Shown here: in pieces, positions 27,237 through 34,785 of the stretch
Layout of the letters: each line of letters opens with the position of its first letter
Numbering within the stretch: the first letter of the stretch is position 1
Assembly (NCBI RefSeq): GCF_028714975.1
Contig: NZ_JAQTLH010000008.1
Span: forward strand, 51,164-115,163
Length of the DNA: 64,000 nucleotides
Source of the DNA: Sulfurimonas sp.
Lineage (GTDB): Bacteria; Campylobacterota; Campylobacteria; Campylobacterales; Sulfurimonadaceae
Reading direction: 5' to 3'
The notes under the pieces: model-generated
What the model was told of the DNA's origin: nothing
The model's input: only the letters and a program-made list of their open reading frames with translations
The model's database searches: none
Program-made: the position numbers and the translations under genes

Positions 27237-28372
27237 TACTTAGCCTCTTCATAAATAAATATACCTGATGGTTTGTTTACGTTGAATAGTTCTCGTGCAA
27301 CATACCACTCTTTTGTGTTGATAACTGCAATCTTATTTGTGTCGTTTACCGATATATAAAGATTAGGGCGTATATTTGACCATCTTGCATGTAAAACTTT
27401 TCCGTCAAACTCAAATCTTTTTATAACTTCCAGAGTTTGCGTATCTATGATTTGAACAACCGGAAATTTATCACCGCTAAATGTTACCGCCATATATTTT
27501 TTATCAGGGCTTAGAGCCGTAAAGACCGGAAGACCCTCCGTCTCAATATTTTTTACAAATTTAAAGTCGGATGTATAGACTAAAACCTTGTTGTCTCCAA
27601 CGGCAGGAATAAATACATTGCCGTCACTTATACTCCAAAATCCGAAATGCGGAACTTTAAGTACGGGTTTTCTGTCTTCAAGCAAAATTTTGATTTTTGT
27701 ATACTCCATAGTGTCAAGGTTTACAACACCGAAAAAGTCGCTTTTGAAAAATCCGGTTATAAAGTTATTGTCTTTTATCATTGCATCAAAAGGCATTACT
27801 CCGACATCGTTAAACTCTTTGTAAATTTCAAATTTCGGAAGACCTTTGCCGCCGTTTTTATCTTTAAGCACAGTGATTTTATCATTGTCCATTTGAGAAA
27901 AAACCAGATAATCTTTATATGTTTTTATGCCGACATTTTTTGAACCTGTCTCAAATGATTGAATCGGATTTAAATTTCTGTCTAAAATATCAACACTTTT
28001 TTTTGCATAGTTTGCAACGGCTATATAATTTTTTTCTATAGTAAAGCCTATTGCACTGTCACTTGTTTTGTACTCTTTAACTATTTTTTCATTCTCAGGG
28101 TCGAATTTTACAATGTAGCCGTCGCGTGAAATAACATAACCGTCTTTATCAATAAATTTTACAACACCGTGGTTCATATTGTGCATTCCGGATATACGAC
28201 CTTTTGGCATACCTTGCTCTATGATTGCTAAGGATTCGCTTTCTCTCTCAACAACAAATATTTTTTCATCGCCTTTTAGTGCCGCAAGTACCGGATTAAC
28301 CCCTTTTGCATGTGCATTTATAAAAAATACTCCAATTAATGAAGCTCCTATTAAAATTTTGTTTATACTCAT
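27236..28372 (-). CDS. nirF: Heme d1 biosynthesis protein NirF
   Basis: NirF is a beta-propeller protein related to the d1 domain of NirS but without the cytochrome c domain. It acts late in heme d1 synthesis, oxidising a propionate side chain of the precursor according to recent work on the family. A signal peptide (about residues 1-22 of the chosen start) indicates periplasmic location. Propeller strands such as 'YVISRDGYIVKFDPEN', 'AVANYAKKSVDILDRNLNP', 'FTALSPDKKYMAVTFSGD' and 'HARWSNIRPNLYISVNDTNKIAVINT' are typical. The ATG at 28372 overlaps the nirJ stop (TAATG); a frame start at 28426 would lie within nirJ and add 18 residues. Length 378 aa is normal for NirF. Confidence 0.9.
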   Translation of the reverse strand: MSINKILIGASLIGVFFINAHAKGVNPVLAALKGDEKIFVVERESESLAIIEQGMPKGRISGMHNMNHGVVKFIDKDGYVISRDGYIVKFDPENEKIVKEYKTSDSAIGFTIEKNYIAVANYAKKSVDILDRNLNPIQSFETGSKNVGIKTYKDYLVFSQMDNDKITVLKDKNGGKGLPKFEIYKEFNDVGVMPFDAMIKDNNFITGFFKSDFFGVVNLDTMEYTKIKILLEDRKPVLKVPHFGFWSISDGNVFIPAVGDNKVLVYTSDFKFVKNIETEGLPVFTALSPDKKYMAVTFSGDKFPVVQIIDTQTLEVIKRFEFDGKVLHARWSNIRPNLYISVNDTNKIAVINTKEWYVARELFNVNKPSGIFIYEEAK

Positions 28373-29493
28373 TAATGTTTCTCTCTTTCTTGCTGGGTTA
28401 AATAACATGATGGATCTTCGCTCCATAAATCTCCGGTAATTGCATAAGCTCTTGCTCTTGAACCGCCGTTGCAGATATCTATTTGTTCACATTCTGCACA
28501 AATTCCGCTAATACGCTTTCTTGGGTGAATTCGAAGCTGATCAAGGAGCTCTCCGCTCTTCCAAATATCACCGAAATTTTGCTTTATGATATTTCCTACT
28601 GTTATAGGAAAGAATGGATCTGGGCGGACATCCCCTTCGCTATTTATATTTAAAAGTTTGCGTCCTGCACTGTTTCCGCCCCAGCTAACCAATCGTTCGC
28701 GCATTGTCTCTTTTAGCTCCGGATACTCTTTGGCAAATCTATCTAAAAATAGAATCGCATCTTGTTCCATATTGCCTGTTACTATCTCGATGTCTCTGCC
28801 GGTTTTGTAGTACTCAAACGCTTTGTCAAGTATAAACTCTACCGATTTTCTTCTCTGCTCTTTTGATAAATCCATTTTTAGATTATCCAAACCACGCCCG
28901 GAGTATACAAGATGGGAGATATATATCTTTGGAATGTTTTCTCTTTCTGCGAGATCAAAAATATACTCTAATGAATCTATCGTCTCTTTGGTAATTGTAA
29001 AGCGGATACCGACCTTTGCTCCGGTTGCATTTGCAAGTTGCACTGCTTTTAGAGTCTCTCTAAAAGCACCCTTTAAACCGCGAAAGTGATCATGAGTAGG
29101 CTCATCCCCGTCTATGCTCACACCGACATAATTAAATGTGTCTACAATTCTTTGTACATTGCCTTTTGTAAAATAAAGCCCGTTACTTGAGAGATATGTG
29201 ATAATTCCGTTAGCTTTGCAAAAATCAGCTATCTCAAAGAGATCTTTTCTTGTCAGCGGTTCTCCGCCCGAGAAGATGATAAACTTTACACCGTTTTCTT
29301 TCATCTCTAAAATTGTTTTTTTAATTTGCTCAGTCGTAAGCGTATCGACTTCATCTAAGGTTGATTTTGAGTAGCAGTGAAGACACGATAAATTGCAGCG
29401 ATTTGTGAAATTCCATATTGCTATAGAGCCGTTAAGTACTCTCTCCGGCTTTCCCTCAACTACCGAGGATATGAGGTTTGATAGTCTAAACAT
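28372..29493 (-). CDS. nirJ: Radical SAM heme d1 biosynthesis protein NirJ
   Basis: NirJ removes propionate groups from didecarboxysiroheme on the way to heme d1. The radical-SAM cluster motif is 'CNLSCLHC' (Cys33, Cys37, Cys40), followed by 'IIFSGGEPLTRKDL' and 'GVSIDGDEPTHDHFRG'. The C-terminal 'CAECEQIDICNGGSRARAYA' and 'DPSC' form the Cys-rich region expected for a second Fe-S cluster. At 373 aa it is full length. Start and stop overlap nirC and nirF, giving tight coupling. Campylobacterota belong to the group that makes heme d1 by this NirS-linked route. Confidence 0.94.
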   Translation of the reverse strand: MFRLSNLISSVVEGKPERVLNGSIAIWNFTNRCNLSCLHCYSKSTLDEVDTLTTEQIKKTILEMKENGVKFIIFSGGEPLTRKDLFEIADFCKANGIITYLSSNGLYFTKGNVQRIVDTFNYVGVSIDGDEPTHDHFRGLKGAFRETLKAVQLANATGAKVGIRFTITKETIDSLEYIFDLAERENIPKIYISHLVYSGRGLDNLKMDLSKEQRRKSVEFILDKAFEYYKTGRDIEIVTGNMEQDAILFLDRFAKEYPELKETMRERLVSWGGNSAGRKLLNINSEGDVRPDPFFPITVGNIIKQNFGDIWKSGELLDQLRIHPRKRISGICAECEQIDICNGGSRARAYAITGDLWSEDPSCYLTQQEREKH

Positions 29494-29798
29494 TATTTGC
29501 CTTTATATGAGAGTATATATTTTGCAATAGCTTCTCTCTCTTTATCGGTTAAATCTATTTTTGTCATAACCGTTCGCTTGTATCCAAAAGCTTTGTACAT
29601 AGACTCAGGGCTTAAGATGTATGCTTGAATCTCTTCATAGGTTCTTTTTTGAGCAATTTCATTAAAAGGAGGACCAAACGCTACGGCAGTCTGGTGGTGA
29701 CAACCCCAGCAATAAGTCTCAAAAATCTTTTTTCCGTCTAGTTCATTTGCAGATAGAAATGAGACTAAACTAAGGGCTATTAATATATTTTTTTTCAT
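29493..29798 (-). CDS. nirC: Small periplasmic cytochrome c, NirC/c55X type
   Basis: A 101-aa monoheme cytochrome c with signal peptide (about residues 1-17) and heme site 'CWGCH' (Cys30, Cys33, His34). 'GPPFNEIAQKR' and 'YILSPESMYKAFGYKRTVMTKIDLTDKE' complete a class I fold, with a Met that can be the distal ligand. NirC-type proteins donate electrons to NirS or take part in d1 maturation. The gene leads the nirCJFE group and follows nirS after a 200-base gap holding a hairpin. Confidence 0.85.
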   Translation of the reverse strand: MKKNILIALSLVSFLSANELDGKKIFETYCWGCHHQTAVAFGPPFNEIAQKRTYEEIQAYILSPESMYKAFGYKRTVMTKIDLTDKEREAIAKYILSYKGK

Positions 29799-29970
29799 AT
29801 TTATTCTCTTGTTTGATATATTATTTTAACTAAACAAAGCTTGAATTATGGCTTATAAATGTCAAAAATTATAAATTTTATATAGATTGTATATTTATGT
29901 ATAAGCAGAAGATTTAGAGGTATTTATTAGGGTTTTATTATTGTTATTAATTGAGTATTTTAGATAGAGG

Positions 29971-29992
29971 TTTCTCTCCCGAGGGAGAGAAA
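29971..29992 (-). terminator. Hairpin just after nirS
   Basis: A near-perfect dyad TTTCTCTCCC-GA-GGGAGAGAAA begins 8 bases beyond the nirS stop codon. No T-run follows on the minus strand, so it may be a weak terminator or an RNA-stabilising end that sets a higher level of nirS mRNA than of the downstream nirCJFE genes. Confidence 0.5.
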
Positions 29993-29999
29993 GTGCAAA

Positions 30000-31640
30000 T
30001 TATGCACCTGGAATAGTTTGTCTGTGCTCGATTGAGTAAGTGAAAGTAGGAGTTGTTAAACCAGTGATGTATTTAACAAATTTACCTGTTGTCGCTTCAT
30101 AAATACCGATACGACCTGCATTCCACTCAGAAATCATAGTCCAGTGACCGTGATTTGCCGGTTCAGCGTGAAGAATTCTAGGAACTACTGCAACACCTTT
30201 AGCATCTTTAACAGTTGGAACTTCCCATTTGTATAGAACTTTGTGAGTTACAGGATCTGTAACTGTACCTTCAGTTGTACCAACAGTGATAATTCTGTCT
30301 AGTTCAAGAGTTTGTTTGTTGATTAAGTGAACTTGATTCCAAACATCGCTTGCTCCAAGTACATTGTCTGCCCATAAGAACGGAGTATGCTCAGATGTAC
30401 CGATGAATAGACCGCCACCACCAGTTGGAATATGACGAATAACATCGAAGTGATCATCCCAAATAGTTACTTGACCTAAGTTCATGTTAACTGTTGCTCC
30501 AAGTTGTTGACCTAGAGTTTCGTTATACCAAGAAGAACCTTGACCAGGGTGTGGTTTAGATGCTGGACCTGTATAGATTTTTGTAACTAAAGATTTAGTT
30601 TTAAAGTCTACAACACCAACAACGTCACTTCCTTGAGAAGCAATAAATAGGTAACGACCAATCTCTTTACCTTCATTTAAGAAACCATCATGAAGAATAT
30701 CTCCGATATTTGGAATATCTCCAACGATTGGGTAGTTTGGTTTAGAGTAATCTACGATATAAACGTGACCACCGTCTTTAAGTGCGAATGCAATATAAGG
30801 ACCGTATGGAGTGTCAAAAATACCTGCAACACGAGATGAATCGATGTCACCGTTTGGTTTGATAACGCTTGAAGTTGGGTAAACTTTTAACGGCTCAAGA
30901 GTCATAGCGTCCATTAGAACAGCTCCGCCTGGTACATAGTTACCAGCCATTAGGAATTTACCGTCTGGTGAAACTGCAAGACCGCGAGACTCAGATCCAA
31001 CTTGACATTCAGCGATTTTTTGTTGACCAGGAGTATTTAAGTCGAACATTGTTACTAAACCTGAACGAGAGATTGAGTAAGCATAACGAGGTTGACGCTT
31101 ATTAGTAACTGTTACGTGAACAGCGAAACCAGCAGGGTGCTTAGATAAAATTTTACCGTTTGTACCGTCAACGAATGCAACACGCTCAGCATCTCTTTCT
31201 GTTACGAAACAGATATCAGTGTTTTTCTTAACGTCAGCCGGATTTGGATACTTTTTAAAGAATTCCATTCTATCGTTAAGGTTTTTCCAACCGCCTTTTA
31301 CTGCTTCTAAAGTAAGTTGATCAATTTTTTTACCTTTAAAGTGTTGGATATAATCAACCATTTTATCAGCATCAGCTTTAGAGAATTTTTCTTTAAATCC
31401 TGGCATTGCTGTACCGGCTTTACCATTTAAAATAGTATTTGAAAGGTCATAAGCATTTTTCTTAGCTGTTACGGCTGGACGTAAATCTGAACCAACACCA
31501 CCCTCATGGTTTGGACCGTGACAACCTTGACACTCTTTTTCAAATACTTTTTCAACATCCATTGCAGATGAATCAGCCATTAACCCCGAACCAACTACTG
31601 CCATTGCAGCAACAGACATAACTAACTTGTTTAATCTCAT
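30000..31640 (-). CDS. nirS: Cytochrome cd1 nitrite reductase NirS
   Basis: NirS is the periplasmic enzyme that reduces nitrite to nitric oxide in denitrification. A signal peptide (about residues 1-22) precedes the cytochrome c domain with 'CQGCH' (Cys37, Cys40, His41) and 'GTAMPGFKEKF'. From about residue 150 the eight-bladed d1 propeller follows, with 'RDAERVAFVDGTNGKILSKHPAGFAVHV', 'SPDGKFLMAGNYVPGGAVLMDA' and 'HPGQGSSWYNE' blocks that bind heme d1. At 546 aa the length matches NirS. AAGGAG stands before the ATG. It lies downstream of norCB and a 54-aa gene and upstream of the heme d1 genes that supply its cofactor. Confidence 0.97.
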   Translation of the reverse strand: MRLNKLVMSVAAMAVVGSGLMADSSAMDVEKVFEKECQGCHGPNHEGGVGSDLRPAVTAKKNAYDLSNTILNGKAGTAMPGFKEKFSKADADKMVDYIQHFKGKKIDQLTLEAVKGGWKNLNDRMEFFKKYPNPADVKKNTDICFVTERDAERVAFVDGTNGKILSKHPAGFAVHVTVTNKRQPRYAYSISRSGLVTMFDLNTPGQQKIAECQVGSESRGLAVSPDGKFLMAGNYVPGGAVLMDAMTLEPLKVYPTSSVIKPNGDIDSSRVAGIFDTPYGPYIAFALKDGGHVYIVDYSKPNYPIVGDIPNIGDILHDGFLNEGKEIGRYLFIASQGSDVVGVVDFKTKSLVTKIYTGPASKPHPGQGSSWYNETLGQQLGATVNMNLGQVTIWDDHFDVIRHIPTGGGGLFIGTSEHTPFLWADNVLGASDVWNQVHLINKQTLELDRIITVGTTEGTVTDPVTHKVLYKWEVPTVKDAKGVAVVPRILHAEPANHGHWTMISEWNAGRIGIYEATTGKFVKYITGLTTPTFTYSIEHRQTIPGA

Positions 31641-31667
31641 TTTATTTCTCCTTCTAAAATAGATATT

Positions 31668-31690
31668 TTGCGGGCCCGAGGGCCCTGCAA
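31668..31690 (-). promoter_or_regulatory. GC-rich intercistronic hairpin between orf54 and nirS
   Basis: TTGCGGGCCC-GAG-GGGCCCTGCAA-type dyad with an arm of about 10 bp, GC-rich in an AT-rich genome, placed 28 bases before the nirS start. It lacks a following T-run on the minus strand. It could attenuate read-through from norCB, or protect a processed nirS mRNA end. Confidence 0.5.
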
Positions 31691-31700
31691 CTTCAGATAC

Positions 31701-31865
31701 TTAATTACCTTCTTGCTCTAAACGAGCTTTCTCTTGTTTGTAAATCCAAATCATTGGAAGTACGATAACAGTGTGTAAAAAGATAGTTAATGTTAACGGA
31801 CCTTGAGCTAGAGTACCGAAAAAACTTGGTACTAAATCTGTAAACGGTTCAAACATTGCATTCAT
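31701..31865 (-). CDS. 54-aa single-span membrane protein between norB and nirS
   Basis: A short open frame with ATG at 31865, AAGGAG 7 bases upstream and stop at 31701. It encodes 54 residues starting MNAMFEPFTDLVPSFF. One hydrophobic span ('GPLTLTIFLHTVIVLPMIWIY', about residues 22-42) is followed by a charged tail ending QEGN. It is 11 bases downstream of norB and shares its direction and codon style, so it is probably translated with norCB. Placement suggests a small accessory subunit of the NO reductase. No named family is recognised. Confidence 0.7.
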   Translation of the reverse strand: MNAMFEPFTDLVPSFFGTLAQGPLTLTIFLHTVIVLPMIWIYKQEKARLEQEGN

Positions 31866-31876
31866 TTTAATTCTCC

Positions 31877-33301
31877 TTAACGTACATGATGAGTAGCTTT
31901 GCCGATACTCAATAAATCTTTAACTAGGAAGAAGAAACCTGTGAATGTAACAACACCCATCACTAATCTCCAATCCATACCTTGTGCAAACCATGCCCCT
32001 GACTGACCGTCAAAGTAACCTGCCCAAGTAGCACCCATTTGTGCACGAGTAACAAGAACATCTACATAACCTGCAACAGTAAGCGCAACAGTCATACCAA
32101 CAACACCACCTGTAATCATGCTAGTTGCAAAAATAGTCGATGTCGTGTTGTTCATAACTTTAATACCGTTTTTACCTTGAACGGCAATATACATCATACC
32201 GATAAGGATAGTTGCATAAGCTCCAAAGAACGCTAAGTGTCCGTGTGCCGATGTAAACTGTGTACCGTGCGTATATAGGTTAACTTGTGGTAGAGTGTGG
32301 AAGAATCCCCAAATACCAGCACCTAAAAAGTTTCCGAATGCATTTAAAACAAACCATGTAAACGCCGGTTTATTTGTAATAACAGAAACATCTTTGCCTT
32401 TTGCACTCTCTTCACCTTGCATTTTACCCCAGTCATAAAGAACATGGATAAACATCGCAACAAGCGGTAATGGCTCTAGTGCAGAGAAAAGTGCTCCGAT
32501 TTCCCACCAGTACTCAGGTGTTCCAATCCAGAAATAGTGGTGTCCCATACCAAGGATACCTGAACCGAATAACATTGTTACTTCAATCCATAACCACATT
32601 TCAACAACTTTACGGTGTGCACCAATCATAGTGATTAGACCATAAGCAGCAATCGAACCAACGAAAACTTCCCAAGTAGCTTCAACCCAAAGGTGAATAA
32701 CCCACCACCACCAGAATTGATCAACCGTGATGTTGTCCGTATAGAACATACCAGTTAAGTATAAACCTGCAAAAGCGATCATATCTGCCATAAGTACAGT
32801 TACGATACCTGAACGGTTACCTTTCATACCAGTCATGAAAAGGTTTGCAACGAAACCAAGTGCAACAACCGTAATACCTAAGTCTGCCCAACGAGGAGCT
32901 TCGATATACTCACGACCTTCATGGATAAACCAGATTGATGTCTCGTCTGCTGCTCCAACTTGAACAAATATATAAACAAGAACAACAACAGTTACTGCTG
33001 CAGTAAATACCCAGAAAAGTAATTTTCCAAGTTCGATACCTACTGTTTCAATACCTGTTTCATCAGGTAATAACCAATATACTGAACCAAACATTGCAAA
33101 AACCATCCATACAACAAGTGCATTAATGTGTATCATTCTCGCAACAGAGAAGTCAAGAATCTCAAATAAGAAACCCGGTATTACATATTGAATAGCAGCT
33201 ACAAGACCAAAAAGTAATTGTGCGCCAAAAAGAGTTGCAGCAACCGTAAAATACCATGTCGCTAGCTTTTTTGATTCTGATGTTAAATAACTATTTGCCA
33301 T
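31877..33301 (-). CDS. norB: Nitric oxide reductase catalytic subunit NorB (cNor)
   Basis: NorB reduces two NO to N2O. Its 474 residues make 12 transmembrane helices. The heme-copper-family ligands are visible: 'MIHINALVVW' for low-spin heme b, 'HLWVEATWEVFVGS' (first FeB His and the conserved Glu), 'ILGMGHHYFWIG' (two FeB His) and 'SAHGHLAFFGAYATI' (heme b3 and heme b). No quinol-oxidase N-terminal extension is present and norC lies just upstream, so it is the cytochrome-c-dependent type. It overlaps the norC stop by 11 bases. Confidence 0.96.
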   Translation of the reverse strand: MANSYLTSESKKLATWYFTVAATLFGAQLLFGLVAAIQYVIPGFLFEILDFSVARMIHINALVVWMVFAMFGSVYWLLPDETGIETVGIELGKLLFWVFTAAVTVVVLVYIFVQVGAADETSIWFIHEGREYIEAPRWADLGITVVALGFVANLFMTGMKGNRSGIVTVLMADMIAFAGLYLTGMFYTDNITVDQFWWWWVIHLWVEATWEVFVGSIAAYGLITMIGAHRKVVEMWLWIEVTMLFGSGILGMGHHYFWIGTPEYWWEIGALFSALEPLPLVAMFIHVLYDWGKMQGEESAKGKDVSVITNKPAFTWFVLNAFGNFLGAGIWGFFHTLPQVNLYTHGTQFTSAHGHLAFFGAYATILIGMMYIAVQGKNGIKVMNNTTSTIFATSMITGGVVGMTVALTVAGYVDVLVTRAQMGATWAGYFDGQSGAWFAQGMDWRLVMGVVTFTGFFFLVKDLLSIGKATHHVR

Positions 33302-33944
33302 TTACTGCTCCTTGTATTTTTCCAAAATTTCTTGGGAAACCATTTGTATCAATTGATGACATATGTTTTAAGAAAGCAACTAAACCTTTAGCCTCTTCAG
33401 CAGTAATACCAAGATTTGGCATCATACGAGCGTGAGTAGGGTATTGAGACGGATGTTGTAAGAATTCAGCCATAGCTTCTTCTTTTGTACTTTTTCCAGT
33501 CATAGCTTGCATTGATCCAGTTGGACCCCATGCCGGATCTAACCAAGCTTTTGTTAAGTCCGGAGCATAATATGCGCCATTTCCAAGAAGTGTATGACAA
33601 TTCATACAGTTTTTAGTTTGTGAACCTAATTTACCTAAGTGAAGCAATTTTGCAGCTTCTTCTTCTGAGTAATCATCTCTTCCGAAAAATTTCTCTTTTT
33701 CACCAATTACAGGAACTTCATGCTGACGCTTCTTGTCCATTTCATAAGTAATTTTATAATTAATAACTGTAGGTCCTGGAACCCTTTTCGTTACACCATT
33801 TTTTAAATCTGAATCATTTCCCATTGAAATTTGTCCACTTGTATCAAATGTCAACCAAATGAGAAGAACTGATGCAAACCCTGTGATCCATGCTGCTGAG
33901 CGTTGCCAGAAGCGATTATCACTCCATACGGATTTTTTAGCCAC
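33291..33944 (-). CDS. norC: Nitric oxide reductase cytochrome c subunit NorC
   Basis: NorC anchors in the inner membrane by an N-terminal helix (about residues 15-32) and carries heme c at 'CMNCH' (Cys113, Cys116, His117). The context 'NCHTLLGNGAYYAPDLTKAW' and 'ARMMPNLGITAEEAKGLVAFL', with a Met ligand, is diagnostic of NorC. It passes electrons from periplasmic cytochromes to NorB. At 217 aa it is longer than the roughly 150-aa Pseudomonas protein. The extra residues lie between the anchor and the heme domain, as an insertion of about 60 residues. Confidence 0.95.
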   Translation of the reverse strand: MAKKSVWSDNRFWQRSAAWITGFASVLLIWLTFDTSGQISMGNDSDLKNGVTKRVPGPTVINYKITYEMDKKRQHEVPVIGEKEKFFGRDDYSEEEAAKLLHLGKLGSQTKNCMNCHTLLGNGAYYAPDLTKAWLDPAWGPTGSMQAMTGKSTKEEAMAEFLQHPSQYPTHARMMPNLGITAEEAKGLVAFLKHMSSIDTNGFPRNFGKIQGAVNGK

Positions 33945-33983
33945 TATAGCCTCCTATAAATTATAAGTTAATATATATTTAAG

Positions 33984-34310
33984 TTAGTGTTCATTTTCTT
34001 CATGAACACGATCTTGCATGTAATAAACTGCATGTGGAAGTAATAATATTCCAATAGCAGCAACAACTAAAGCCTTTGCCGTAAGTTCATTAACATGCAT
34101 CAAACTCCCCATCAGATATAAACAGTAAGCCGTCAATATCCAAAATAGATAGCCAAAAGGCATAGTCCATGCTTTAAGCAGTTTAACTTTCACAGCCGTA
34201 TATATACCAACATAGAATCCTCCAAATACTAAAACAAGAGTAGAAGATACGAAAATTGTCAAGAAATCATCAGCAAGAATATCCTGCGTCATAATAGCTT
34301 CATTAACCAT
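33984..34310 (-). CDS. Small polytopic membrane protein upstream of norC
   Basis: A 108-aa protein with three predicted transmembrane helices (about residues 18-40, 50-70 and 78-98) and a His/Glu-rich C-terminal tail. The chosen ATG at 34310 has GGGAGAGG just upstream; the frame remains open to 34325 with another ATG, but that has no ribosome site. It is first in the nor-nir transcript, downstream of an FNR-type box. It may help assemble or donate electrons to NorCB. Family not recognised. Confidence 0.65.
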   Translation of the reverse strand: MVNEAIMTQDILADDFLTIFVSSTLVLVFGGFYVGIYTAVKVKLLKAWTMPFGYLFWILTAYCLYLMGSLMHVNELTAKALVVAAIGILLLPHAVYYMQDRVHEENEH

Positions 34311-34380
34311 TGGCCTCTCCCTCAATTATTAAATTTTTCAGAATCAAAGAGAAGTTTAGTCCTATTTTGTTTAAAGCTAG

Positions 34381-34394
34381 TTGATATAAATCAA
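34381..34394. promoter_or_regulatory. FNR/CRP-family binding box TTGAT-ATAA-ATCAA before the nor-nir operon
   Basis: A perfect palindrome of the FNR-family consensus, centred about 77 bases before the start of the first nor-operon gene. If it acts at -41.5, the -10 would fall at 34353-34358, where the minus strand reads TAAACT, a 4/6 match. A matching box stands before the siroheme decarboxylase gene at 43641. The likely binder is a Crp/Fnr regulator responding to O2 or NO. Confidence 0.7.
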
Positions 34395-34507
34395 TTTTTT
34401 TACTTAATTTAAAAATTAAGGTTTGTTTTATTATTTCTGTAACTTTATGAAACATAAGACAAATTTATTCTATTTTTTATAGAGTATTTATAGTTGATTT
34501 TAGATAA

Positions 34508-34699
34508 TTAAAAGTAATGCAAAAATAGCGAGAGAGTGAGTGAAAAAAGGAGAGTTGTAACTACAATTACGGTGCGTTTTTGTTTTTCTTGCAGATTATA
34601 TTTTTTTTCTAAATAATTCCCCACTTTGATTCCGGGAAATACTGAAAACATTAACATAGGAATAATCATAACAAGAACAATTACAACATCATGTAGCAT
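34508..34699 (-). CDS. Small two-span membrane protein (63 aa)
   Basis: A short hydrophobic protein with two predicted helices (about residues 3-24 and 42-62) joined by a basic loop 'EKKYNLQEKQKRT'. It ends about 114 bases before the FNR-type box of the nor operon and follows the pentaheme cytochrome gene on the same strand. The family is not recognised; the frame and codon use look real, but it could be non-coding. Confidence 0.5.
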   Translation of the reverse strand: MLHDVVIVLVMIIPMLMFSVFPGIKVGNYLEKKYNLQEKQKRTVIVVTTLLFSLTLSLFLHYF

Positions 34700-34785
34700 A
34701 ATAACAACTCTTTTTAAATTTTATTTTTGTTATTATATCATTGAATCGGTTGATTTTTTTTAAATGAATTTTATGCAAGATAAAT

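Noticed and set aside
29799..29999. FNR-type box before nirC
   Set aside because: Only half sites (TTGAA and TTGAG) are present; no second half stands at the required distance.
30000..34310. Recent transfer of the nor-nirS block suggested by its smoother codon use
   Set aside because: The impression of more GGT/GTT/ACT-rich codons fits high expression equally well, and I could not compute codon statistics.
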